DNA of 64,000 nt from Dactylis glomerata (Eukaryota > Streptophyta > Magnoliopsida > Poales > Poaceae), in contig QXEO01000722.1 of assembly GCA_007115705.1 (NCBI GenBank), forward strand, positions 866,098-930,097. The letters are read 5' to 3'. The translations under genes were made by a program, and so were the position numbers. Under the pieces are notes generated by a model. That model saw only the letters and a program-made list of their open reading frames with translations, was not told the DNA's origin and ran no database searches. Positions 12,667 to 24,582 of this stretch are shown piece after piece (position 1 is the stretch's first letter; the number at the start of each line of letters is the position of its first letter).

Positions 12667-13591
12667 TGATAGGGCAATGGTGGCCGATCTTTCGATGATA
12701 TCTTGATAAGTCGATTTGGTGGGTGGAGTTCGTGCTTGACGATCCGACTACACGTGCGAAGCTCGTGCGCCAATGCAATCGCTAGGACAATCTCCGGGAG
12801 TTACTGATCTTACGGGTGCACGATCAGCCTGACCAGCGAGGGTCTTAATTCCTGCCTGAAATCGAGAACAAGTAAGAACTAATACTGCAATCAAGATATT
12901 GCGGATGAAAGATGTATGCTTTATTCAAAAGGTGGGATTCCGAATAGGCGGTCTTCTTCTAGGCGATTGGCCTCAAAAGTCGAGCTCATAGTTGCAGCAA
13001 TGGCTAACTTTAGTCTAAACAAAATCCGAGTTCTAATGACGGCTACGGGGGGTATTTGAGGAGGAAAAGGTAGGGGTGCGACCAGCCTTGGATAGGGTGG
13101 TCGAACGGAGCCCTAACAGGCCTTTTCTCCTCAAATTCGGACTCCTAAAAGTGGCTGTCTTATTTGCTGCGAAAATTACATGGGCCTGGCCCAAAAATAG
13201 AAGTGACGCAGCACCATATGTATCTATGGACGAAATTATGAAGTAGCTCTTTGTATATTTCGTCCAAGTCTTCATCCCTCATTATGGTGGCTTCAAAGTT
13301 CTGAAATCTCCACTCGTGGCATCTTCTTCAATCCTCAAACGCTTGCTGCCATCTCCATGCACGATCATGCTCTAATGCTTGTCCCTCTCATCCATGCTAG
13401 GTCCATCATTCCTAAGAGTAACAAACATATATGATTTAGGCAGCATCATATTCTCATGTATGTGCGAAAGAGTTCCAAGAAACGAAAGTACCTGATAGTT
13501 AAGTTGCTTGGCACGAGCTCGAGTGATGGGTCCTTGTATGTGTTCCGCTGTAGGTGCAGCGGGTGTATCAATAGATGGGATGTCCTCATCA
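12667..13591 (-). repeat. GYP-A copy 1, 5' LTR
   Basis: 925 bp, direct repeat of 5802-6726. It lies next to the primer site at 12655-12664, so it is the 5' LTR of this minus-strand element. It still carries the 3'-terminal coding sequence as an untranslated copy, with no upstream start. Confidence 0.9.
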
Positions 13592-13596
13592 TTGAG

Positions 13597-14688
13597 GTAG
13601 TGCTCAAGGACTTCATCGGTAAGCAAACTGCTTTTAACAGGTCTGTTGAGGAAAAGTTAAGCAAAATTGATATTCTTGCTTCTAATGTTGATAGCCTTTC
13701 TCATGATGTTGAACTTCTGAAATTAAAAGTGTTGCCTAATGATGTGAAAGAGAACAATACTTTTGCCACTGCTAATGCTATCCAAGTTAGAATTGATAAA
13801 ACTGCTAGGATGCTAGCAGAATTGCGTGCCAGGTGGGAAAGAGAAGATGAGATGGCTAGAAAGATGAAGGTATGTACCATTACTACCTCTAATGATGTTG
13901 TTCCAAATGCTAGCAATCCTCTTACTTTGATTGGTGTAGAGAAAACTCCCACTCCTTGTGTTAAAAAGCCTAAAACAGCTAAAACTTTTTCTCAAAAGAG
14001 TGCTAAATTTTTTCGGAGTGTGGGCGATGATAGCTCTATTTCCTTTAATGATTTTGATGTTGATGGCTGAAATATATCTGAAGTTATTTTGTTCTTGCAA
14101 AAGCTTGCTTTGACTCCCAATGCTAGTTCTTTAAATGTTGCTTTTACTAAGCATATTACCAATGCTCTTATGAAAATTAGGGATGAAAAGTTGAAGCAAA
14201 AAGCTTCTGTTCCCAAGAAATTAGAAGATGGTTGGGAACCCATCATTGATATGCATGTTAATGGTTTTGATTGCCATGCTTTATGTGATCTAGGTGCTAG
14301 TATTTCTATCATGCCTAAAAAGATTTATGATATGCTTGATTTACAACCGCTTAAAAAGTGTTATTATGATGTTCCTATTCCTGATGTTGCTAAGAAGAAA
14401 CCTTTGGGAAGGATTAATGATGTTCTTATTATGGTTAACAATAACCTTGTTCCCGTTGATTTTCTTGTCATGGATGTTGAATGCAATGCTTCATGTCCTA
14501 TTATTTTGGGAAGACCCTTTCTTCGAACTGTAGGTGCCATCATTGATATGAGGGAAGGCACCATCAAATATCAATTCCCACTCAAGAAAGGTATGGAACA
14601 CTTTCCTATAAAGAGGAAGAACTTACTTTTTTACTCTATTCTTAGAGCAAATTATGAGCTTGATGCTTCATCACTTGATATTACTTGA
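13597..14688 (+). pseudogene. ATH Gag C-terminus and protease-like domain, unit B
   Basis: Continuation of the gag frame after the GYP-A insertion. A coiled-coil-like stretch (about 13630-13740) leads to a TGA at 14068-14070. The same frame then continues as a retropepsin-like domain to a TGA at 14686-14688. The protease has DLGAS (about 14289-14303) in place of the usual D[ST]G and a later ILGRPF motif; DLGAS is typical of Athila proteases. The TGA between gag and protease also occurs in unit C. The protease would cleave Gag inside the particle. No RT follows. Confidence 0.75.
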
Positions 14689-16222
14689 TTTGCACTTTCT
14701 GCACCTGGCTCAAAGGCGTTAAATAAAAGCACTCTTGGGAGATAACCCAATATTTTTACATTCAATTCTTTTTCTTTTATTTGAGTCTTGGAAGTTATTA
14801 CTACTGTAATGACCTCTCCTTATCATTTTTTTTCGTTTTTGTACCAAAAGAAGCCTCTAATTTGAGTGAGGTAAGATTTGGGGATGTTGCTGTCCTGAAA
14901 CAGTTTTCGGTGCTGCACCGTAAAAATTCATGCAAATTCTCTGTATATCTTTTGGACCTGCGATTTCTTGTGCATATGCCCCAGGTTATATCCAAACTTT
15001 CATTAGTTGAACACTTTTTGATTTGAGCAACAGAAAATCCTCTTAAAATTCGACCTTTGTCAGCTGTTCTGTTTTGACAGATTTCTGTAAATATTTGTGT
15101 TTGCCGCTTTATCGCTTTCTTTTTGAGTTCTTTTGATCACGGAACTTTTGGAGAATTTGCTACAGTAGTATACACTTTATATGTGTTGGTTTTGAGTTGA
15201 AACCTGAAGCAAAAAGGGGTTGATTCAATGTTATGCTTGCACTAATGTTGCAAATAGATTTGTGTTTAGTTTTGTATGAAGGATGTTTTCAAGTGTAGGG
15301 ACAGAGAATGATGAGATGAGTTGAAGAATGGACAAAAGCTCAAGCTTGGGGATGCCCACACACTCCAAGAAATATCCAAGAGATACAAGCATCAAAGCTT
15401 GGGGATGCCCTCGAGGCACCCCTTCTTCATCGGCAAAAAACAGTCACCTTTCAACACACTATATTTTTATTGCTTCATGCATTATGCATTTTTCTTGGAG
15501 TGTCAGTTGTTTTATTTTTTAGTTTTCTTTAGTTTTGTTAGCTGCAATAAATGGTTGGACCCCAAAAAATTTCTTTTGGAGAAGTTGCCTTGCTTTTCAT
15601 TTGCCAGGAATACTCCTTTTTCACTCTTATCGTTCAACGAGTGTTCTCTTTTTCTAGAACTGCTTTTAGCTTTCGATTTTCGCTTTGATTTGTGTTCAGA
15701 TCTTGTTATATCTTTGCATCAAGGTGTATTTTTGCCTCTGGTCCATGTTGGTTTTCATCAAAAAGGGTTGTTTATAAAAATTTCGAATGGTGTTGGAAAA
15801 GAGTAAAAGCTTTATGCAAAAAAGTGGTACAAGAAGGAACTTGTGTAGACTGCGGCCTAGGCTTTTGCATGTCGTGCTTGATGTCTTTTTGATAGTATGC
15901 TTAGTGGTTTTGCTGTAGCATGACTTGTCTCAAATGACTGAGATTGCTTAATGAGCCTTTGAAAAAATCATGCGTTGTTTTAATTATCTGGAAGCATTAT
16001 TTTGGTTTTTTCCGTGATGCTTTATTTGGGTTTACTTGGTGCATGCTCACACATGTTACACTCATACAAAGTCGCCATTGCCTCTATGATCATTTAATTT
16101 TTGACTTTTGATGCCATCTTATGTTTTTTTTAATGTTGCTTTGTCGCTTTGCATGATTATGGCAATTATTGCTCTCTTAGTTGGTCGCTCCCAGTCTTTT
16201 GCTAGTCCTAATTTTGCACTGA
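14689..16222 (+). other. Non-coding internal region of ATH unit B, left of GYP-A copy 2
   Basis: Matches 83-1620 of unit A and 31078-32615 of unit C. It is T-rich and open frames are short and not conserved as protein. It ends at actga (16218-16222), the target duplication of the GYP-A copy 2 insertion. Confidence 0.7.
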
Positions 16223-17147
16223 TGATAGAGCAAAGGTGTCCAATCTTTCGATCAGATCTTGATATGTCGATTTGGTGGGTGGAGTTCGTGCTTGACGATC
16301 CGACTACACGTGTGAAGCTCGTGCGCCAATGCAATCGCTAGGACAATCTCCAGGAGTTACTGATCTTGCGGATGCACGATCAGCCTGACCAACGAGGGTC
16401 TTAATTCCTACCTGAAATCGAGAACAAGTAAGAACTAATACTGCAATCCAGATATTGCGGATGAAATATGTATGCTTTATTCAAAAGGTGGGATTCCGAA
16501 TAGGCGGTCTTCTTCTGGGCGATTGGCCTCAAAAGTCGAGCTCATAGTTGCAGCAATGACTGACTTTAGTCTAAACAAAATCCGAGTTATAATGACGGCT
16601 ACAAGGGGTATTTGAGGAGGAAAAGGTAGGGGTGCGATCAGCCATGGGTATGGTGGTCGAACGAAACCCTAACAGGCCTTTTCTCCTCAAATTCGGACTC
16701 CTAAAAGTGGTTGTCTTATTTGCTGCAAAAATTACATGGGCCTGGCCGAAAAATAAAAGTGACGCAGCACCATATTTATCTATGGACAAATTTATGAAGT
16801 AGTTCTTTGTATATTTCGTCCAAGTCTTCATCCTTCATTATGGTGGCTTCAAAGTTCTGAAATCTCCACTCGTGGCATCTTCTTCAATCCTCAAACCCTT
16901 GCAGCCATCTCCATGCACGATCATGCTCCAATGCTTGTCCCTCTCATCCATGCTAGGTCCATCATTCCTAAGAGTAACAAACATATCTGATTTAGGCAGC
17001 ATCATATTCTCATGTATGTGAGAAAGAGTTCCAAGAAATGAAAATACCTGATAGTTAAGTTGCTTGGCACGAGCTCGAGTGATAGGTCCTTGTATGTGTT
17101 CCGCTGTAGGTGCAGCGGGTGTATCAATAGATGGGATGTCCTCATCA
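16223..17147 (-). repeat. GYP-A copy 2, 3' LTR
   Basis: 925 bp, the same length as both copy 1 LTRs but visibly more diverged. It includes the C-terminal coding tail, with the stop equivalent at 16838-16840. Confidence 0.88.
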
Positions 17148-20100
17148 TGCTCCCCTTCTTGAATTGAAGTCGTCCTCGACGCAATCTCATCTTCTTCACC
17201 AAAGTAAGGCTTTAAATCTGTAATGTTAAATGTAGGACTTACCGTACCAAAATCTGCAGGAAGCTAAAGTTTATATACATTATCATTGATTTTCTATATC
17301 ACCTTAAAAGGACCATCAGCACGTGGCATTAACTTAGACTTGCGCAAATCAAGAAAACGATCTTTGCGCAAATGCAACCAAACAAGATCACCAACCTCAA
17401 ACACAACATGCTTTCGTCCTCTATCCCCAGCAACTTTATACTTAACATTCATGCGTTGTATGTTGTCTTTAGTAGTTGCATGCAATTTTAAAATCAATTC
17501 AGCATGCTGTGTAGCATCAAAATTATTTTGCACTGAAGATGGTAAAGGCAACAAATCAATAGGTGCACGTGGAACAAAACCATAGACAATCTGAAAATGG
17601 CTCATCTTTGTGGTAGAATGCAGTGAACGATTATAAGCAAATTCAATATGAGGCAAACACTCTTTCCACAATTTTAAGTTTTTCTTTAAAATAGCCCGCA
17701 ACATGGTAGATAAAGTTCTATTAACTACTTCAGTTTGTCCATCAGTTTGGGGATGACATGTAGTACTAAATAGCAATTTAGTCCCCAACTTAGCCCATAA
17801 ACATCTCCAAAAGTGGCTAAGAAATTTAGTATCATGATCAAAAACAATAGTATTTGGCACACCATGCAAACGAATGATATCACAAAAAAAATCAGCAATG
17901 TGCGCAACATCATCGGTCTTGTGACAAGGAATAAAGTGTGCCATCTTAGAAAACCGATCCACAACAACAAAAATACTATCCCTCCCCTTCTGTGTACGAG
18001 GTAATCCCAAAACAAAGTCCATCGAAATATCCTCCCAGGGAACACTAGGAACAGGAAGAGGCATATATAAACCATGTGGATTAAGGCGAGACTTAGCTTT
18101 TTGACAAGTAGTGCAGCGTGCCACGAATCTCTCAACATCTCGCCGCATGCGTGGCCAAAAGAAGTGTGCAGCAAGAACATCCTCCGTCTTCTTGACACCA
18201 AAGTGTCCCATTAATCCTCCTCCATGCGCCTCCTGTAACAACAAAAGATGAACGGAACCATCTGGGATGCATAGTTTGTTAGCACGGAACACAAATCCAT
18301 CATTAAGGATGAATTTGTTCCATGTTCTACCATCTCTACAATTCTGCAACACATCTTTAAATTCAGCATCATGCAAGTATTGCTCCTTTATAGTTTCCAA
18401 CCCAAATTTTTTGAAGTCAAGCTGAGATAGCATAGTATAGCGGTGCAATAAAGCATCAGCAATAACATTATCTTTACCCTTTTTGTGTTTGATAACATAA
18501 GGAAAAGATTCAATAAATTCAACCCACTTTGCATGGTGACGATTCAATTTTACTTGACTAAGAATATGCTTCAAAGATTCATGATCAGAATGTATAACAA
18601 ATTCTTTAGGCCATAAATAATGTTGCCAAGTTTCTAATGTCCGAACCAGCGCATATAATTCTTTATCATAAGTAGAATAGTTCAGACTAGGCCCACTCAA
18701 TTTTTCACTAAAATATGCTACAGGTTTGCCCTCTTGTAATAACACACCTCCCAAACCAATTCCACTAGCATCACATTCAAGTTCAAACGTCTTATCAAAA
18801 TCAAGAAGTTGGAGTAATGGAGCATGTGTTAACTTATCTTTCAGTATCATGAAGGCCTCTTGTTGTGCATCGCCGCAAACAAAGGGCACATCCTTCTTTG
18901 TGAGCTCATTCAATGGCGCAGCAATAGAACCAAAATCTTTGACAAAGTCCCTATAAAACCCAGCGAGACCAAGAAAACTCCTCACTTGTGTGACCGTCTT
19001 GGGCTGCGGCCAATTCTCAGTAGCTTCAATCTTGGCTGGATCAACTTCAATTCCCTGTTCTGTAACAACATAACCAAGAAAAGCAACTCTATTTGTGCAA
19101 AAATTGCACTTCTCAAGATTACCATACAAATGTGCATCACATAACAACATAACCAAGAAAACAGCACGTAAATGATCCTCTAAAGATTTGCTATATATGA
19201 GAATGTCATCAAAATATACCACCACAAAACGACCAATAAAAGCACGTAAAACTTCGTTCATTAGTCTCATAAAGGTACTAGGTGCATTAGTTAAACCAAA
19301 CAGCATTACTAACCACTCATATAAACCAAACTTAGTTTTAAAAGCTGTTTTCCATTCATCTCCTAATTGCATACGAATTTGGTGGTAACCACTATGCAAA
19401 TCAACTTTAGAGAACATAATAGAACCACTCAACTCATCCAGCATGTCATCCAAACGAGGTATAGGGTGACGATATCGAATGGTAATATTATTAATAGCTC
19501 GACAATTAGTACACATGCGCAAAGAACCATCTTTCTTAGGTACTAAAATAATAGGAATAGCGCATGGACTAAGAGACTCATGAATATAACCTTTGTCCAA
19601 TAAACTCTGGATTTGTTGTTGGATCTCTTTTGTTTCTTCAGGATTGGTGCGATATGGTGCACGGTTGGGCAGCGAGGCTCCTGGAATCAAATCAATTTGG
19701 TGTTCTATCCCACGAATAGGTGGAAGTCCAGGTGGAACATCTTGTGGAAAAACGTCCATGTATTCCTGCAAAAGGTTAGCAACCGCAGGTGGCAAAGAAG
19801 GAGGCATATTCTCAAATGAAAACAGAACTTCTTTGGAAACAATGGCATAGCATGGAGTAATATTCACATCAATTTCAGCAAGATCAGATTTGCTAGCAAG
19901 TAAACAAGGATTCTTCAAACGAATTTCAGTAGCATGGTTAGACTCAGATTTAGAAGAATGCTTAGGGGGTACAAAATCTGCAGCAATAATCTAATTCTCA
20001 CTCTTATGTTTTTCCTCGTTTTTTAATCTACTAGCTCTAGCAAGATCATCTTTCAAAATTTGTTCTGGAGTCATGGGTTTAAGTCCAATTTTCTTGCCAG

Positions 20101-21934
20101 CATGTGTAAGAGAATACTGATTAGTTTTACCATTATGTACAGATTCTCTATCAAATTGCCATGGTCTACCAAGTAACAAAGAACAAGCTTGCATAGGTAC
20201 AACATCACAATCAACAAAATCTGAATAAGTACCAATAGTAAAATGCACGCGTGCAGTTCTTGTTACCTTGAGCTTATGGGAGCTCTCAAACCATTGAATG
20301 TAATAGGGATGAGGTCGTTGTCGTGTGGGTAGAGCAAGCTTCTCCACCATGTCAATACTAGCCAGATTGTTACAACTCCCTCCATCAATGATGATCCGGA
20401 TAGCTCTCTCCTTAACAACACCTCTTGTTTGAAACAAATTGTGGTGGTGATCATGCTCGGCTTTGCTCAATTGCACACTCAAAACACGTTGTGCAACTAA
20501 ACTCTTGTATTGATCAGCAGTTTCAGCTCCCATTACCTCCATCTCCTTGTCAGAATCAGAATTGGCACCATCACGTGCCGCAATAAGTGCCAATGTATCA
20601 TCATCAAAATCACTCGCAGAGTCATATTCGCCATCTTCAAGCACCACCATCACACGTTTGGTTCTACATTCTTTTTCGATGTGACCAAACCCAAAACATT
20701 TGCGACATTGAATGTCGCAAGTCTTCCCCATGGAGGCCATGGAAGAAGAACTCCGTGTCGGACCAAAAGATGGTGATGGAGCAGGAGCAGGTGGTGTTCT
20801 TGACGTCGGCGTGGTATACCTGGAAGTGGAAGGACCTGGTGCATCCCCACGAGAAGGTGGAGCTGATTGGCGCGCAGACCATGAAGGAGTACGACCTGCA
20901 GAATTATTAGCTCTTCTCCATGATGGTTGACGATCCTACACTTCAAGTTCAGCTTTGTAAGCAAGGTGAAATAAACGAGTAATAGTGTTGTACTCCTTAT
21001 AGTCTAAAATATGCTGAATCTCGTTATTTAACCCACCAAAGAAACGTGCAAGCATAGCTTCATTATCCTCTACAATACCACAACGAATCATGCCCATTTG
21101 TAACTCTTGATAATAATCTTGCACAGAATTTTTGCCTTGTTCTAAATGAGCTAATTTTTTAAGCAAGTCCCGTTGATAATGTGGAGGTACAAAACGAGTA
21201 CGCATGGCATGTTTTAGACCAAGCCAAGTAGCAGGAATATTAGCATGATTGACTCTACAATGTTCAGACCACTAGATAGAAGCAAAATCTGTAAATTCAC
21301 ATGTAGCAGCACTAACACGCAAATGCTCAGGGTAGCGTAAACATGCAAAACATTGCTCTACTTCTAATTCCCAAGTGAGAGATGCATCAGGATTATATCT
21401 ACCCTCAAAAGGCAGAATATTTAATTTCAGCTTGGCCACATGTTCATCATCACGTACCAGACACGGAGGTGGACGAGCGTTGCGGTTGTATTTCCGCGGA
21501 CGGCCAGGTGCAGGTTGTTGGACCTCGTCCTCCTCGAGCTCATTTTCATCTTCGAACTCGTTTTCCCCCTCGTCAGCAGCATATCCATCATGGGTGGCCG
21601 CCTCCGTAGCGGCCGCAGCAGCTGCCGCGGCTGTAACGGTACCCGCAGATGGCGGTGCGAGAGGAACGCGGCGAGCACGTGGTACATGGAGGCCCGGCTG
21701 TGGCTATGGTGGTAAACGGGCCAGGACTTCCTGGAACCGGGCGTCGAGCTTAGTGTTGAAGGATGCCTCAAGACCAGCAATCTTGTCCATCGCATCAGAA
21801 AGCTTGGAATCAACATCACCCAAGCGTGTGTCCACATCTTGTGCACGCCCCACCAACAGTCGAGTGAAGTGGGCATGCAACTCTTTAGTAGTCATCTTCT
21901 CCGGATCAATATCATCCTTCGTGGTTCCTATCAT
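16838..21934 (-). pseudogene. GYP-A copy 2 Gag-Pol polyprotein remnant
   Basis: Aligns along its whole length with the copy 1 polyprotein, from an ATG at 21932-21934 to the LTR-encoded tail. In-frame stops are seen at 21704-21706, about 21273, 20936-20938, 19991-19993 and 17294-17296, plus a further lesion near 17273. The longest open stretch (17297-19918) spans the region after protease, RT with YFDD, RNase H and integrase. Codon 19049-19051 is CAG here, which shows that the copy 1 stop at 8637 is a private mutation. In RT a short block is replaced by a duplicate of neighbouring sequence (19142-19161). No functional product is expected. Confidence 0.88.
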
Positions 21935-23068
21935 GGTTAGCGTAGAAGCAAGCACAAATATATATACCTACGCACTATGGAATATGGTGGAATCACGCGT
22001 AATCCGTCAAGCGGTATACAAAGCTCTTACAAGTTCTTACCAAACAGGAGGAAGGTGATATGCAACCAGCAAAGAGCAGCGACTCCCAAAATTGCACAAA
22101 GCGATTACCAGGTGTCGATACAAAGCACGTGCAGAAATATGTGGAGCTGTAGGAAGGCTTATATGGTAGCAAAAATAGCAAATATCAAAACAGCAATGCA
22201 ATGTTGAAATAATGCTCAACCACGGTACTGTGCTGGTCCTAGGCTAGATTGTGCTAGAGACGCGAGCCGAAAACACTAAGAAAGTCATGGCGTGGCACAA
22301 CAAGCAAAAAGAAATAGCTCCAAAGCAAGATATAAGTGAAGATCTGCAGGAATTTCCGGGTCCAAAACTTCAGAGGGTAAAAACTCTAACTTCCCGGCCT
22401 TTTTTGGGCGTTCTAAGTGTCGCACCGCCACTTTGTGGCCGTGGTTAGATAGAACTTTTCGTGCTGAGCATTTTGAGTGGTCGCACGTCAAAAACGGAGT
22501 TCGTATGCAAAAGTTATGGCCAGTTGAAGTTTGTTGTCGAAAACTGTAAAAAACTGACGAAACTGTCCAAATCGGACTAGATTCGGACTGGACTAGTAGG
22601 AACGGGTCAAACCGACTTGGATGCGGTTTTGACTTTTTTTTTTGCTCTTCTTCTTCCTCTTGCCTGGCGACCAAAACTTAACTCACGGACTCTGAAAAAG
22701 GCACGGATGAAATTGGGAGGAACGAACAAAATCTAATGTGAAGTCGGTGGCGGAAGTATATGGCGTGGTGGTGGAAAGATATGGTGGAGCAGGTGCAAGT
22801 GTGCGGCGGCGGCGTTACTATGGTGATTCGAACTCAAAACTCTAAAGGAACAGACACTAAGATCAGCAACTCGACACACGGATGCAGACACAAATTCAAC
22901 GATGCAAACTGAAAAGACAATGCAAAGGCTCGGATGGTTTATGGGACGAGATGATCTAAACCCTAACTGTATTTTTGGCTTTTTCGTGGTTTATAGGTAT
23001 GAACACAAATGCAATCTAAACTACAAAAATAGTAAATTTCACCGAGCAACCTAAAATCTAATACCACT
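21935..23068 (-). other. GYP-A copy 2 leader region
   Basis: Counterpart of 11520-12666, with the same landmarks: a T-run near 22634-22643 and a degenerate primer site at 23057-23066. Nothing else is recognisable. Confidence 0.7.
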
Positions 23069-23192
23069 TGATAGAGCAAAGGTGTCCGATCTTTCGATGA
23101 GATCTTGATATGTCGATTTGGTGGGTGGAGTTCGTGCTTGACGATCCGACTACATGTGTGAAGCTCGTGCGCCAATGCAATCGCTAGGACAA
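23069..23192 (-). repeat. GYP-A copy 2, 5' LTR, first part (split by GYP-C palindrome)
   Basis: Begins TGATAGAGC on the + strand, next to the degenerate primer site. It is interrupted at gacaa (23188-23192) and resumes at 25151. Confidence 0.85.
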
Positions 23193-23748
23193 TGATATGG
23201 GCATGACGGAGGAGGTGAAGCCCAATTTCAGGACTCCACCAAGATGAGGGAAGCTCGTTGCATATTGGCACGCCAGGACGACCTACGATATGTAATAATT
23301 AGTCTAAGGTTGTGTCAGCAATTTATATTCATGCCTATGTTATTTCGTAGCTAGGTCTAGTTGTGGGCCACCTAGGTTTTATTGTGTGTTTTGGGTTTGG
23401 GCCTATCCAAGCCCAACAGTTTTCTGGCCATCTATATAAGGAGGCCAGCAGTCTAGGGTTTAGGGAGTTCAAAATTTTAGTCAAAACATTGAGTTGTGTG
23501 CTGCGTGTAGCATCCCTCCGGGGACGGCGCTGCCGTCATCTATCTTATCAAATATATTGTTGTGAAGGTTCTTGTGTTCATCAAGGATTATCAGGCTCAG
23601 GTTTGAGGCGTGTTGATTCTCTTCACGTTGCTTGCTGGATTCGTTCCTCTTCTTCAGGTTGCGTTCATCGCGTGATTGGAAGATTATCTATCTGGTTGAC
23701 TCGCTGTGAAAGATCGGGACAAAAACTCTAAGGATCACCGGTGTGATC
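23193..23748 (+). repeat. GYP-C palindrome, left LTR arm
   Basis: 556 bp, plus orientation, TATA-like TATATAAGG at 23433-23441. It ends inside the GGATCAC-CGGT-GTGATC hairpin near the U5 terminus, 7 bases short of the LTR end, with no primer site after it. Confidence 0.85.
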
Positions 23749-24582
23749 TCTAAATAGTCACTGTATATATCGTCCGCTTTGTCAGTCAAACGGACAGGCC
23801 TTGAAGAACCCATACCTGAATATTTCTGGTATGCACTTGGTCGTCACGCAGAAAAAATTGCAAAGAAATTTGTTCCAAACTGAACGGAGTAGTCTCCTTG
23901 CTGTATGCAAAATGTGTCTAGAAACCAAAACGAATTTTGTACTGACCTGGCGACCACAGCGCAGGGCAAGCAAAACGCAGAGTCGCCAGGGGGCAGACAA
24001 CCTCCGTGGTAAGGCGCGCACGAGCGATCCCACGCGACGAGTGGGCGCAGACGGTTTGTTTCTCTCGATCGGATCGATCTCGATCTCCAGGACGGGCGGC
24101 AGCTGGGCCGGCCCAGTACGATCTCCACGCAGGGCGGGCGGGCGACGCGATCGTGGGCGCGTCGATCCCGATCGGAAGACTGCGTCGGCACTGCAGATGG
24201 GCCAGCCCAAGTTGGCAAGGCGATAGCGCGCTGGCGCCAGGCCACGCTCGGAAAACGACGCGGGCGCGGGACCTGGCCTCGATCGGGCGCTCTCGCCTGG
24301 GGGCAGACAGCTCCGCCCCTGGGCGAGCGAGGCGGCTCTTTGTTTTTTTTTTTATTATTATTGCCTCGATCGGATCAAGCCAGCAGCGATCGGATCTGGC
24401 CAGCGCTGGGTCCTCAGGCAAACCGATCTGGTGTGTGCTGTTCGCCAGAAAAGAGAAGATCAATTGAAGCAGAAATCTTCCAACCAGAATAATCTTCAAT
24501 CTGTGCGATCCGACAACTGCCCCGATGATGAGCAATCAGCAAATCAATCTCGCTGTGAGCAACCCAGTAATCTGATACCACA
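23749..24582 (-). other. Spacer of the palindrome: GYP-C primer site and leader, minus strand
   Basis: On the minus strand it starts with TG then TGGTATCAGATTACTGGG (primer site at 24563-24580), exactly as after the plus-strand GYP-C LTR at 58050. It continues as a GC-rich leader with CCAGAC hairpin-like blocks (about 23985-24320). It ends in sequence resembling the start of the gag region and breaks at the left arm. Long open frames here are GC-rich leader artefacts. Confidence 0.7.

Larger units (their letters stand above)
5802..13591 (-). mobile_element. GYP-A copy 1, full-length Ty3/gypsy retrotransposon inserted in ATH gag
   Basis: 7790 bp with two 925-bp LTRs in direct orientation, beginning TGATGAGGAC and ending CCTATCA on the minus strand. 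It is flanked by the perfect target duplication ttgag (5797-5801 and 13592-13596). Removing the element rejoins the gag frame found intact in unit C. The primer site and polyprotein read on the minus strand. By hand count the LTRs differ at about 8 of 925 positions, so the insertion is young. Confidence 0.93.

Noticed and set aside
23193..23270. Host exon, suggested by similarity between 23200 and 57520
   Set aside because: Explained fully by the repeated GYP-C LTR.
23782..24535. GC-rich ORFs on both strands in the palindrome spacer
   Set aside because: They overlap each other in several frames, match no family, and lie in the GYP-C leader.
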